From the IMG/VR virus record IMGVR_UViG_3300010157_000032, positions 62,001 through 126,000 of that record: a stretch of DNA of 64,000 nt. One strand, written 5' to 3'. Position numbers and translations under genes: made by a program. The stretch comes from a virus. Shown piece after piece: positions 22,852-35,500 of this stretch (positions are counted from its first letter, which is position 1; the number at the start of each line of letters is the position of its first letter). The notes under the pieces are model-generated. The model made no database searches, was not told where the DNA came from, and saw nothing but the letters and a program-made list of their open reading frames with translations.

Positions 22852-25800
22852 ATGAGTTCAACAGATCGTCAAAATAATCTTCTCATAAGCCAAGACTGGA
22901 CAAAAATTTACCAGTCTTTCAAGAATGCCGATTTTCAAAGCTACGATTTTGAAAATTTACGCAGGTCTATGATTGAGTATATTCGCACCAACTTTCCTGA
23001 GGATTTTAACGATTACATCGAGTCCAGCGAATACCTTGCCCTAATTGATCTTATTGCTTATGTGGGACAAAGCATAGCTTTCCGTGTTGACCTAAATGCC
23101 CGCGAAAACTTTTTAGAGCTAGCAGAGCGTCGAGATAGTATCCTTCGATTAGCAAGATTAATTAGCTACAATGCTAGTAGGAATGTGGCTGCTAGAGGTT
23201 TATTAAAATTTAGCACAGTTAAAACTACTGAAAATGTTATTGATAGTAATGGACGAAATCTGTCCGGACAAATAATTACCTGGAACGATCCTAGCAATGC
23301 AAACTGGTATGACCAGTTTATTAAAATCATCAATGCCGCACTACCGACTACTCAACAATTTGGAAATCCTATCGATTCTGGAAGTATCTACGGCATTAGT
23401 TCAGCACAATATCGATTCAACGGGTCTAACACAGATATACCATTGTATAGTTTTACCAAGACGATAGCTGGCCGTTCAATGGCGTTTGAAATTACAAGTA
23501 CTACATTTAATGGGCAAAGTTACATTTACGAGGAAGCTCCTAAAGTTGGAAATCGCTTGGCATGTGTCTATACCGACGACGGGTATGGCGCTAGCAGTAG
23601 TAATACTGGATTCTTTTTAAATTTTACGCAGGGTACATTACAACAAGGTGTCTTTTCAATTACTCAACCTAGTACTAATGAAATAATTAATATCAATACA
23701 CAAAATATCAACAACACAGATGTATGGTTATATAAATTAAATTCAACTGGTTTAGAATCCGAATTATGGAGTAAAGTTCCTAATCTAACTGGCAATAATA
23801 TCATTTATAATAGTCTATCTAATAAAATTAAAAATATTTACAGTGTAATAACTAGAGGCGGCGATACAATTAGCCTATCGTTTAGCGACGGAACATTTGG
23901 TAATTTGCCATTAGGCACCTTTAGAAGTTACTACCGGACTAGTAATAATTTAACATATACAATTAATCCTTCGGATATATTAAATGTAACAATTAATATT
24001 CCATACATATCTGCGAAAAATCAATCTGAAACATTATCAATTACTTTAGGATTACCTAGTTCTGTTAGTAACGCCGCCCAATCAGAAACAAATGCTAGCA
24101 TAAAGGCAAACGCACCTGCAACTTACTATACACAAAATCGTATGATTACAGGTGAAGATTATAATATTAGTCCTCTGTCTGCTACTCAAAAAATCTCAAA
24201 AATAAAAGCAGTCAATCGATCTAGCAGTGGAATTAGCAGATATTTTGATCTTGTAGATCCTACCGGAAAATATAGTTCAACAAACTTATTTGCAGATGAT
24301 GGAATATTATACCAAGATCCGTATACATCGTTAGTTAATTTTTCTTATACTACACAGTCGGATGTTGAAAGTATCGTATTAAATACTGTATATGATATAT
24401 TGAACTCTCCCGAATTAAGAAATTTTTATTATGCGAATTTCACTAACACCATTAATACTAGTGTGAATCTAATTTGGCATGCAGTCACTACTGACAGTAA
24501 CGCATCAACAGGATATATCGGTGATGCTACTAGCACTGTAATTTATAAAACCGGATCGTATACAGCAACAGATCTAAGATACGTTACCTTGGGATCCCTG
24601 ATTAAATTCATAGCCCCTCCTGGTTATTATTTTGATAATAATAATCGCAATAAATTAGTTGCAGGTATCCCGATCGCTAATGGGTCAAGCTACTATATTT
24701 GGGCTGAAACAGTTTCTGTGACACAAGATGGAACAGCATCGGGTATTGGAGTACTCGGAGACGGCACAGGCCCGATACACTTGAATATCTCAGTGCCTGA
24801 CCGTGCAATAATTTCTCAAATAATCCCAAAATTAACAAGAACTATTGATGCTTCAGTTATAACAGCAATAATTGATCTAGTGTTTGCAAATCAGCCATTT
24901 GGTCTCCGATATGACTCGTCTATACAATCATGGCAAATTATATTTGAAACAAATCTTAATACAAGTACAGTTTTTAGTTTATCCAATCAAGGCAGTACTT
25001 CAAATACACAACAAGATGCCAGTTGGTTTATGTTGTTTACAACCAACAACGAATATTATACTATTACAACTAGATTATTAAGATATGTATTCGAAAGCGA
25101 CCAACAACTTAACTTTTATTTTGATTCAGATCAAAAAATATATGATATTGTATCAACATCAATCGTTAAAGATGCAATTAATGTATTAAATGTTAATACG
25201 CAGCCTCTCGGGTCTCTGCCATTTACTAGTAGTTTATCATGGGAAGTAATTTCATCCTACAGCGGATTAGATGGGTATGTTGACCCTAAAAAAATTATTG
25301 TTACTTTCACAGATTCTGATAACAACGGAGTTGTTGATAATCCTCAGTTATTTTTTGATATTGTTACAACATCTAATATTACAGGATCTGCTGTAATTAA
25401 AACAACAACAATTACTTCTTTGCTAGCCAGCGCGGTTATGGTAGGATCGGCAGTCCAGGGTGCAGGGATCCCTCCAGACACTATTATTGTTTCTGTTACT
25501 CCGGGGATTTCTTTTACTATAAACAATCCTACAACTGCTACTATAACCAATGAAACCCTCACAGTCAAAAAAATAACTTACATTATACAGAAAAGATATC
25601 TAATCAGTCAAGGGCAAGAAGACTACAGATATGTTAGTAATGTATCAAATATTGTATTGATATTGCCTTCTGAAAACCAAGTAGGATTTTTAACACAATA
25701 TACCGACGGACAATATTTTTATTTTATAGATACTGATGTAGTTAAAAAGTTTAATGCATCTACTTCTTCCTTATCTATAAGTTTAGATTATAAAGTATAT

Positions 25801-26502
25801 ATTGGTAGAGATAAATTAAAATTCCAATATACTCATAGTGCAGACTATGATAGCAGAATTGATCCTGGGTCTAGCAACATTATGGATATGTATGTGCTGA
25901 CTACTGATTATAATAGTCGATATCGCCAGTGGTTAAGTGGTGCGAACATTAGCCAGCCACTTCCGCCTAGCTCTGACGAATTACATACGTTGTTAAGTTC
26001 TAACCTTGATCCAATTAAAGCAATGTCGGATGAAATAATATATCATCCGGTTAGTTATAAATTACTGTTCGGAGCCCAGGCAGAAATTAATTTGCAAGCG
26101 ACATTCAGTGTCATTAAAAATTCAAGCTCAACAGCATCTGATAATGATATCAAAGCAAGAATCTTAATTGCAATTAATACGTTCTTTGCTTTAGATAATT
26201 GGAATTTTGGTGATACATTTTATTTTACTGAATTATCAACTTATGTTATGAATCAGTTGGCTCCGGACATTACAAATTTTGTAATTATTCCTAAGCAAGG
26301 CGATTTATACTTTGGGGCATTATTTGAAATTAAATGTCCTAGTAATCAAATATTTTTAAGTTGTGCAACATCTGACACAATTGTTGTTGTATCTGGATTT
26401 ACATCTTCTAATTTAAAAACAGTAACAGGTAATGCATTAACATCATCCGTGGTAACATCACAAAATGTTACCAGTGCAAATTTTGGAGTAACAAATGGTT
26501 GA
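22852..26502 (+). CDS. 6: Baseplate wedge protein gp6
   Basis: 1,216 residues, almost twice T4 gp6 (660). The N-terminus has the family sequence: DWTKIYQSFKNADFQSYDFE, LRRSMIEYIRTNFPEDFNDY, IESSEYLALIDLIAYVGQSI and FRVDLNARENFLELAERRDS, then LISYNASRNVAARGLLKF. The C-terminal end has the expected helix-strand part (AEINLQATFSVIKNSSS, DIKARILIAINTFFALDNWN, FGDTFYFTELSTYVM). The middle (about 560-950) is a long insertion rich in Ile, Thr and Ser. gp6 dimers form the ring around the baseplate. The ATG has AGGATAAAAC. The end overlaps the giant gene by 8 bases. Confidence 0.9.
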   Translation: MSSTDRQNNLLISQDWTKIYQSFKNADFQSYDFENLRRSMIEYIRTNFPEDFNDYIESSEYLALIDLIAYVGQSIAFRVDLNARENFLELAERRDSILRLARLISYNASRNVAARGLLKFSTVKTTENVIDSNGRNLSGQIITWNDPSNANWYDQFIKIINAALPTTQQFGNPIDSGSIYGISSAQYRFNGSNTDIPLYSFTKTIAGRSMAFEITSTTFNGQSYIYEEAPKVGNRLACVYTDDGYGASSSNTGFFLNFTQGTLQQGVFSITQPSTNEIININTQNINNTDVWLYKLNSTGLESELWSKVPNLTGNNIIYNSLSNKIKNIYSVITRGGDTISLSFSDGTFGNLPLGTFRSYYRTSNNLTYTINPSDILNVTINIPYISAKNQSETLSITLGLPSSVSNAAQSETNASIKANAPATYYTQNRMITGEDYNISPLSATQKISKIKAVNRSSSGISRYFDLVDPTGKYSSTNLFADDGILYQDPYTSLVNFSYTTQSDVESIVLNTVYDILNSPELRNFYYANFTNTINTSVNLIWHAVTTDSNASTGYIGDATSTVIYKTGSYTATDLRYVTLGSLIKFIAPPGYYFDNNNRNKLVAGIPIANGSSYYIWAETVSVTQDGTASGIGVLGDGTGPIHLNISVPDRAIISQIIPKLTRTIDASVITAIIDLVFANQPFGLRYDSSIQSWQIIFETNLNTSTVFSLSNQGSTSNTQQDASWFMLFTTNNEYYTITTRLLRYVFESDQQLNFYFDSDQKIYDIVSTSIVKDAINVLNVNTQPLGSLPFTSSLSWEVISSYSGLDGYVDPKKIIVTFTDSDNNGVVDNPQLFFDIVTTSNITGSAVIKTTTITSLLASAVMVGSAVQGAGIPPDTIIVSVTPGISFTINNPTTATITNETLTVKKITYIIQKRYLISQGQEDYRYVSNVSNIVLILPSENQVGFLTQYTDGQYFYFIDTDVVKKFNASTSSLSISLDYKVYIGRDKLKFQYTHSADYDSRIDPGSSNIMDMYVLTTDYNSRYRQWLSGANISQPLPPSSDELHTLLSSNLDPIKAMSDEIIYHPVSYKLLFGAQAEINLQATFSVIKNSSSTASDNDIKARILIAINTFFALDNWNFGDTFYFTELSTYVMNQLAPDITNFVIIPKQGDLYFGALFEIKCPSNQIFLSCATSDTIVVVSGFTSSNLKTVTGNALTSSVVTSQNVTSANFGVTNG

Positions 26503-29500
26503 TAATGTTAACCCTAACGGCAGCAATTCTGGTCTTACTTTAAATTTACTACCAGCTTTTTATAGAACAGAAGCTAATAAGAAATTTTTACAAGCAACAC
26601 TGGATCAGTTATATCAACCTGGCTCTATTAAAAAAACAAACGGCTATATTGGGCGAGAAAATGCTAAATCGTCTACCGGATCAGATATATTTGTCGAGGC
26701 ATCGGATAGTACACGACAAAATTATCAGTTGGAACCTGCATTAACTGTAACCGACTCGATCGGCAATGTGACATTTTTTAAAGACTATATTGATTATATC
26801 AATCAATTAAATGTGTTCGGTGCTAATACCAGCAACCATGCTCGACTAAACAAACAAGAATTTTATTCTTGGGATCCGCATATTGATTGGGACAAGTTTG
26901 TTAACTTTCAAAATTATTACTGGTTGCCTTACGGCCCTGATTTAATTACAATCTATGGACAACAGTTAGCCATTGAAAGTACGTATACTGTAACACTTGA
27001 GTCAGAATTAAATAATAATCAATATTTGTTCACGCCTAACGGTTTTACTCGAAATCCGGTACTACGATTATTTAGAGGACAAACATATACTTTTGAAATT
27101 AATAGTCCGGGAAATCCTTTCAGTTTTAAAACTGCCCGTAGCCTCGGTATTGCTGATAGATATGAAATCCCAACATTAAGTGATCATGCAGTTACTAATG
27201 GTACAATTACATTTACAATACCGTCGGATGCCCCTAGCTTACTTTATTATCAAAGCGAGTCAGATTTGAATCTTGGTGGTGTTATCGCAATTTATAATAT
27301 TACTGAAGATACATTTATTAATGTCACTGACGAGATACTTGGAAAAAAACAATATAAATTAGCAAACGGCACACAATTAAGTAACGGAATGAAACTTGCG
27401 TTTGGCGGAAATGTATCCCCAGACATGTATATGTCAGGAAAATACTATGTTGATGGTGTTGGTACCTCTATCAGATTAATTCCAGAAACAATTTTAGAAA
27501 TTACAAGCCCATATACAACTGTCACTGATATCCTATTTGATTCTGATGCATTTGATACTGAACCGTTTGATAATGCAAGCGGTTTTGCAAACACTTTAGA
27601 CTATATCGTAATTAATCGAGCATCGAGAGATTATAATCCGTGGAGTCGATATAATAGATGGTTTCATAAAGATGTTATAAATGCCAGCTCGGCATTTAAC
27701 AATGCTATTGCTAATTTAGATCAAAAATATCGAGCAATAAGACCTATTATTGAATTCAATGCAGATTTAAAACTATTTAATTATGGTACAGTAGCACTTG
27801 ACGATATCGATTTAGTTGACGACTTTACAACTGATGTATTTTCAACTATCGAAGGAACATTTGGCTATAATATTGATTCAACAGCATTGCAAGAAGGCCA
27901 TCGAATATTGTTTACAGCTGATACTGATATACTTGTAAAAAATAAAATTTTTGAAGTGCGATTTATTGACATACAGCATATTAATGGTGTAAAACAAATA
28001 CATTTAGTTGAGATCATAGAACCTATAGAAAATCATGTTGTTCTAGTGAGACAAGGTAAGATAAATCAAGGACAAAGCTATTGGTTTAATGGGACAGCTT
28101 GGAAACTAGCTCAAAAGAAAACGGTTACTAATCAACCTCCGCTATTTGACATAGTTGATTCGAATAAGATAAGTTATGGAAATACTGAAGTATATAACGG
28201 CTCGACCTTTACAGGAACCTCTATCTTTTCGTATAAAAAAGGTAAAGGCGTAACTGATCCTAGCTTAGGATTCCCGCTAGCATATCAAAATGTTAGTAAT
28301 ATTGGCGACATTGTTTTTAACTTTAATCTAGCAACTGATGCATTTGAATATAAGAAAACTACAGCAATAATTTCTCAGAAAATAAATGTTGGGTATCTTG
28401 TTACACAAGATTATGCAGGAAATGTTGTATATGAGAACGGCTGGAAAAGGTCAGTAGTTAATACTCTGCAAGCTGCCGTTAGACTATACAAAAATTCAAA
28501 TAAGACTAATAATTTTAATTTAGATATTTTTGATGATGTTAATAACTTAGAGGATCTAGTGGTCCAAGTTTTTGTTAACGGCAAACGATTAGATTGGCCT
28601 CAATGGTCAATAAAATCTGAATCGGACTACAAACAGATTGTACTCAAGACTGATATCAGTCTCACAGATGTGCTAACACTTAAAGCATATGCCGCTCAAC
28701 CTATAAATTCTAAGGGCTATTATGAAATTCCTATAAGTCTGCAAAACAATCCTCTAAACGATGAAATTAATGAATTTACCCTTGGCGAAGTTATCGACCA
28801 TGTTAATTCTATTGTCGATAATCTAGGAAAAATATTTGTTGGAGTATTTCCGGGCGAAAGCAATTTACGAGATTTAGGAAACTTGTCTGAGTTTGGAACT
28901 AAATTTGTTCAGCATAGCGGTCCATCTAGTTTATCGCTATATCATATTACCTCGCCTCAAAACAATATTGTTCAGGCTTTAGAACTTTCTAGAGATGAAT
29001 ATAGTAATTTTAAAAGAAATTTAATTGCAGTTGCAGAATCACTAGGAGTCGATGCTGATTCTCGAACACTGGTTGACATTATTCTACTGCAAATTACTAA
29101 AGATACTCCTAAAACACACCCTTATTATTTTAGTGATATGCTACCTTTTGGTGCTAGTTTAATTACAAATCTAAATGTAGTAGACTATAGGATAAAATTA
29201 TATCCGCTAACAAATAGTTTTAATTTAGAAAAACTGTCACCTAGTGCAGTTGGTGTATATTTAAATAACACACAACTAATACACGGTCGTGATTATACTT
29301 TTGTCAGTCAAAATTTTATAAATGTTTCTGCACCATTAGTAAACGGCGATATAATCACAACATATGAATATGAAAGTACAGATGCATGCTTTGTGCCAGA
29401 AACTCCGACTAAATTAGGTATATGGCCGAAATATGAACCTAAATTATATTTAGATACATCGTATGTTACTCCCCGATGGATGATACAAGGCCACGACGGA

Positions 29501-32500
29501 AGTCAGGTGCTAGCATATGGTACGTACGGAGATTCTGGACATAGTGACTACCGCGACGGCATTTTATTAGAATTTGAAAAACGAATTTATAATAATATTA
29601 AAATTAATTACGATATTTCTATCTGCGATTTTGCTAAAATCATTCCTAGCTACAATCGAACCAATGACTATAGTATTGATGAATTCAACAAGGTATTGGC
29701 TCCCTCTTTTTATAAATGGACAGGGCTAGTAGGGGTTGATTTTACTAAACCACTAAGCTATGATCGTAGCAATTCTTTTACATATAATTATGCAGGACAT
29801 AGTTCCCCCGATGGGCGTAATGTTCCGGGATACTGGAGAGGTATATATCGTTGGATGCTAGACACTGATAGACCTAACCTGTGCCCCTGGGAAATGCTAG
29901 GATTCTCAATCGAACCTAAATGGTGGACAACACTATACGGCCCATCACCATATACCAATGACAACAGACCAATGTGGCAAGACATTGCAGATGGCATGGT
30001 TAGAGAGCCAGGAAAACCTGCAGTCTATCTAAGTGATTATGCTAAGCCGTTTTTAATGGATCATATTCCTGTTGACGAAAATGGTAATATTGTTAGTCCT
30101 GCAATTTCTGGGCTGGCATCTGGAGTATTCACAGTATCAACTGACAATAATTTTGTATTTGGCGATGTAAGCCCTGTAGAATCTGCATGGCGCAGAAGTA
30201 GCCATTATCCATTTAGTGTAGTACTAGCATCAATATTATTGACTCCAGCACAATCATTTGGAGCACTATTAGACAGATCAAGAATTGTAAGGAATATAGC
30301 TGGACAGCTTATAAATTCTGATACAGGATTACGTATAAGACCGGCTGATGTAGTTTTACCTAGTATATACTCAAGTACGACTAGGGTACAGACAGCGGGG
30401 ATTATAAACTACATAGTTGATTATATTTTGCATTTTACATTTAGCAATAATCTTAAATCATACAATATGTATAGGACAGAGTTAAAAACTTTGTTGCCAA
30501 AGTTGTCGTATCGTGTTGGGTCATTTACAAATAAAGAGCAATTTAATCTATTATTAGATTCTAAAACGCCGCTATCAGCGGGAAGCGTGTTTATCCCAAA
30601 AGAAGATTATGACATTATTTTGAATACATCTAGTACAGTACGTAAAATTACCTATAGCGGTGTAATAATAACAAAACTACAAACAGGATTTGAGGTTAAA
30701 GGTTATAGTATCACCCAGCCTTATTTTAAATACTACCGATATATAAAGACTGGTGCTAAAATTAATATTGGTGGTATCTCAGAAACATATTCTACATGGA
30801 CTGCGTATCAACAATACGGTGCCGGTACTAATGTAAGATATAATAATGTTTATTACAGAGTTCAGTCAACGCATACTGCGGCCGCTACATTTAATCCAGC
30901 GTACTATCAAGCATTGCCAGACCTGCCAATAGTAGGCGGAGCCAATGCTGCCTTACGAAGTGTCTGGGATCGTACGGAATCAATAGATGTTCCGTACGGT
31001 ACTTTATTCTCTTCTATACAAGATGTAGTGGATTTCCTGCTAGGATACGGCGAGTGGTTAAAAGACCAAGGATTTATATTTGATGAATTCAACGCTAAAT
31101 TAGGTACAGTAAGCAATTGGGAGTCAAGTGCAAAAGAATTTTTGTTCTGGACTACTCAAAACTGGAGTGCTAGTACAACTAAGTGGCAAGATTGGACTCC
31201 AACTATATCAGTCCCATACGGGAATATAATTCGATATAATGGAGATTATTATAGCGCATTATTTAATGTTCCTCCGTCTGAAATTTTTGATACTAACTTA
31301 TATACGAAGTTAGCAGGACTTAGCGATATTGGTAGCTCAGTCCTTAGCGTTAGCCCGTCTGCATCAAAATTAGTTTTCAATGCTCCTCTTACAGTCGTTG
31401 AAGATATCAATAACCCATTCAACGGCTATGAAATTTTTAAAGTAGACGGCACACCATTGAGCTCAATTTTTCTAGATAGCTATAGAAACGGTAATCTAGT
31501 AAGCTATACTACAAAAACAACAGATGGGATTTATTGTGCTAGTTTTTATCTAGTTCAACTAGAGCATGTGGCTATTTTAAATAATAATACAATTTTTAAT
31601 GATACATTGTATAATCCCGGTACAGGTTATAGACAAGAAAGAATTAAACTTGCCGGATATATAACATCTGGGTGGTACGGCGGTTTAGACATTCCTGGAT
31701 TTATCTTTGATCAAGCAAAAATTCAAGAGTGGGAACCTTGGAAAGATTATGCATTAGGTGATACAGTCAGCTATCAAAGTTTTTATTATAGTGCCACAGC
31801 TTTTATAGCAGGTGCCTTAGTATTTAAAGCATCTCTATGGACAAAACTTACAGAAAAACCGACTCCGAAATTATTACCCAACTGGACAAATATTGCTACT
31901 CAATTTACTGATTTTTACAGTTTAGATGATGATAACTTTAGTTCAACACAGCAAAAAGTTGCTCATCATCTAATTGGATATCAGAAACGTCGATACCTTG
32001 GCAATATTATTAAAGATGATGTTAGTGAATTTAAATTTTATCAGGGAATGGTTCGAGAAAAAGGAACTTTAAATGTTCTTAAAAAATTATTTGATGTATT
32101 AAGTTCTGAAAATAAAGAAAGTTTAGTTTTTTATGAAGAGTGGGCGTTACGGGTAGGGCAATACGGTGCTAGTAATTCTTTTGAAAATATAGAATTTGTT
32201 TTAGATGAAGCATTATTTAGAAATAACCCTCAAGGATACTTGTTATTAAATCAACAAGATCCAACACTTAATGTGTTTATTAATCAGCAAACTCCTAATT
32301 CTGTTTATTTAAAACCTTTGAACTATAATAGTTCTCCGTGGCCTGCATTGCCTACATACAATCAATATTTTCGAGATGCAGGATATGTTGATTCTGCTGA
32401 TGTATTCTTAACGTTAGGATCGCTATCGGATATTACATCTCAAGATATTACTACATTCAGTAATGGTGCGTATATTTGGGTAACCTTTGAGAAAAATAGT

Positions 32501-35500
32501 TGGAATGTATATAGATATACTGACATTAATTTAGTAGTTACTAATGTAACATATGATAAAACTTTAAAAATTTTAACAATAACAGCACAGGATATTGTCA
32601 ACCTAAAAGTTGGTTCGTATATTGGACTAGCCCAGATTTCGATATTACAGGGATTTTATAAAATTGAAACTGTCACGTTGAATTCATTTACAGTATCTGC
32701 AAATATTACTGGATTCCCAGTACCGACATTTACACAATCAGCTGAGTTGGTAGTATATGCACTAAAATCTCAGCGGGTTGACTCAATTGATTCCATAGAT
32801 ACTGCTTTACCTAATGTAATTAATAACGGCGAGCTAGTATGGACTGACAAAAATTTTAATGACTTATGGACAGTTTGGAAGTATGGAACAGTATATCAAC
32901 AGTCGTTAATTAATAATTTTAACCCTCAAGATAATTTAGAATACGGATTAACTGTTGCGATGAATAAAGCAGGTAACATATCTGCAGTTGGAACAGCAAT
33001 CGGACAAATTATTACTTATGACAAAGCGTCCCCAAAATCACCTTGGATACAACGTCAGGTGATTCTGCCTCCGTTTATTGCCCGAGCTAATCTAAATTTA
33101 ATTAGTGATATAGCTAGGGTGGTTGGATTTTCCCCTGACGGATCGTACATGGCAATCGGTAGCCCATTTGCAGGATCTGCATCTCATAATTTTGTAGGAG
33201 CATGGGTGTCGGGTACAATTTACGGTCCTAATCTAATAGTTTCTATAGATCCGTTATCTAACGGAAATATACAATTTTATAAAGCAATGGCTATAACCTC
33301 AGATAGCCCGCTGAACAGTTATAAATGGAAAAGAATACCATACATCACCGTTTCACAGGCAGGTAGTTGGTCGCAATATGATTCATATCCGGTGGGCGCA
33401 CTTGTTACCTACAATGATGTACAGTATCGTGCTATACTTCCAACTTTTGGTAACACAACTGTCATTATTACAGCAATAGACGGATTTACTGGACGATTAA
33501 CAACAACATCGACAGCAAGTCTTGAGCCCGGACGACTTTTAAAATTTGAAAGCACTGGAGCATTTGGAGGAATTATCCCAACACAAAACTATTATGTGTT
33601 AAGCATAGATAATAGCACTCAATTTACAATTACTGATACGTACAACGGCACTAATTTTGTTTTATTAACATCGGGTAAAGGTCGCATGACGGTTACACAA
33701 GAGGCCCCTAGTGCCCCATCCGCTGGTGTATCATCATGGACAAGAGTAAAAGATCAAATTGGACCTTCAGCACACGGAGTAGTGTCTTTATATTCTAAAG
33801 ACACAAATAATATCTATACATTAGTTGATACAATTATCAGCCCTAACATCACAGCTAACGAGCAATTTGGATCAACTATTACATTTGGTAATAACAACTT
33901 GTTCATTGGAGCTGTTGGAAACAATAACAATACAGGCGCAGTTTATGGCTTAGTCTATACAGAGTTTTTAGAAGCTACTACAGGCTACAATCCAGTTGGT
34001 AGTAGTTTTAGTACAATTGTTGTAAGTTCAACAGTGGGAATCCGAGAAGGTATGTATGTTCGAGGAATTGGATTTACCGGAGACCAGCAAGTTGAAGCTG
34101 TTATTAATTCAGTAACTTTAGTGCTAACTGGTAGTCCTAATTCTACACCTAGCGGCACACTAAACTTTATTTCTATAGGTTGGAGATACCAACCCGTACT
34201 GCCGATTACTGGAACAGTTGCAGGTAGCAACTTTGGAAGCAGTATTGCAGTTAGCGGGGACAACTCGGTACTGGCTATTGCGGCAGCAGGCGGCACAGTT
34301 GGCGGCTCAGTAACTGTATTTTTTAATATAAATGAAGTTGCAGGGTCTCAGCAATTAATCAGTAATTCCGACATAAATTTTGGACAAAGTATTTCTTTGT
34401 CTGACTCTTCAGAATATTTGATTATCTCAGATGACAGTGCTAGTAAAATATTACGTCCGCAAATTGGAAATGTATACATTTACAAATTTAATGGTATTAA
34501 TTACGGAACTACTCCGTACCAGACATTAGTTGATCACCACCCTGAACCAAATGGCAGGTTTGGAAATAAAGTTTCGTTCATGAATGATTACAAAACTATA
34601 GTCGTTTATAGTTTATATGGCGATACCGCTAATGCTATGACATTTAATACAGGAGGTGTTACGACATTTGACAAAAATTCAACGACTTTCTCAACTAAAA
34701 ATTCTGATAGCGGTAGAATAGATATCTATGACAATTATTTTACTAAATGGGTGTTTAGTGAAAGTTTAGCCACAACAAATCAGTCATCTGACGGATTTGG
34801 AACAGGATTTGCTGTAGGTAACGATCATGTGTTTGTTAGCGCACCAAATGCTGTAGATTATGATAATTTACAACAACCATATATTTCTGGCAGAGTATAT
34901 TATTATGGTAAACAGCCTAATACTCATACTTGGGAAACATACAAACAAGAAATTGAAAAACCTAATATTAGCAGAGTTAAAAAAGCATTTTTGTATAACA
35001 GAACTACGAACCAACTAATCAGATATTTAGATGTAGTTGACCCTGCCCAGGGCAAAATTCCCGGGCCAGCTGAAGAAGAAATTAAATTTAAAACATTTTA
35101 TGATCCAGCCCATTATTCAGTTGGAGATGATAGAGTCAATATAGATGCAAGATCTGCCTGGTCAAAAGACCAAGTAGGTACATTATGGTGGGACTTGCGG
35201 ACTGCAAAGTTTATTGATAGTTACTCAAGCGATGTTGTATACAGAAATAGTACTTGGAATTCTTTAGCAATTGGAGCCAGTATTGATATCTACGAGTGGG
35301 TATCGACTACTAATTTGCCATCTGCCTGGGACAAAATAGCTGATACTGGTGCCGGAGTGGCCTTAGGTATCAGCGGAAAGTCTTTATATGGAGATAGTTG
35401 TTATTCAACTAGACAAGTATATGATAATGTTAGTAAAAAATTTAAAACTACTTATTTTTATTGGGTAAAAAATAAAAAAATAACTCCGGATATTCCGGGC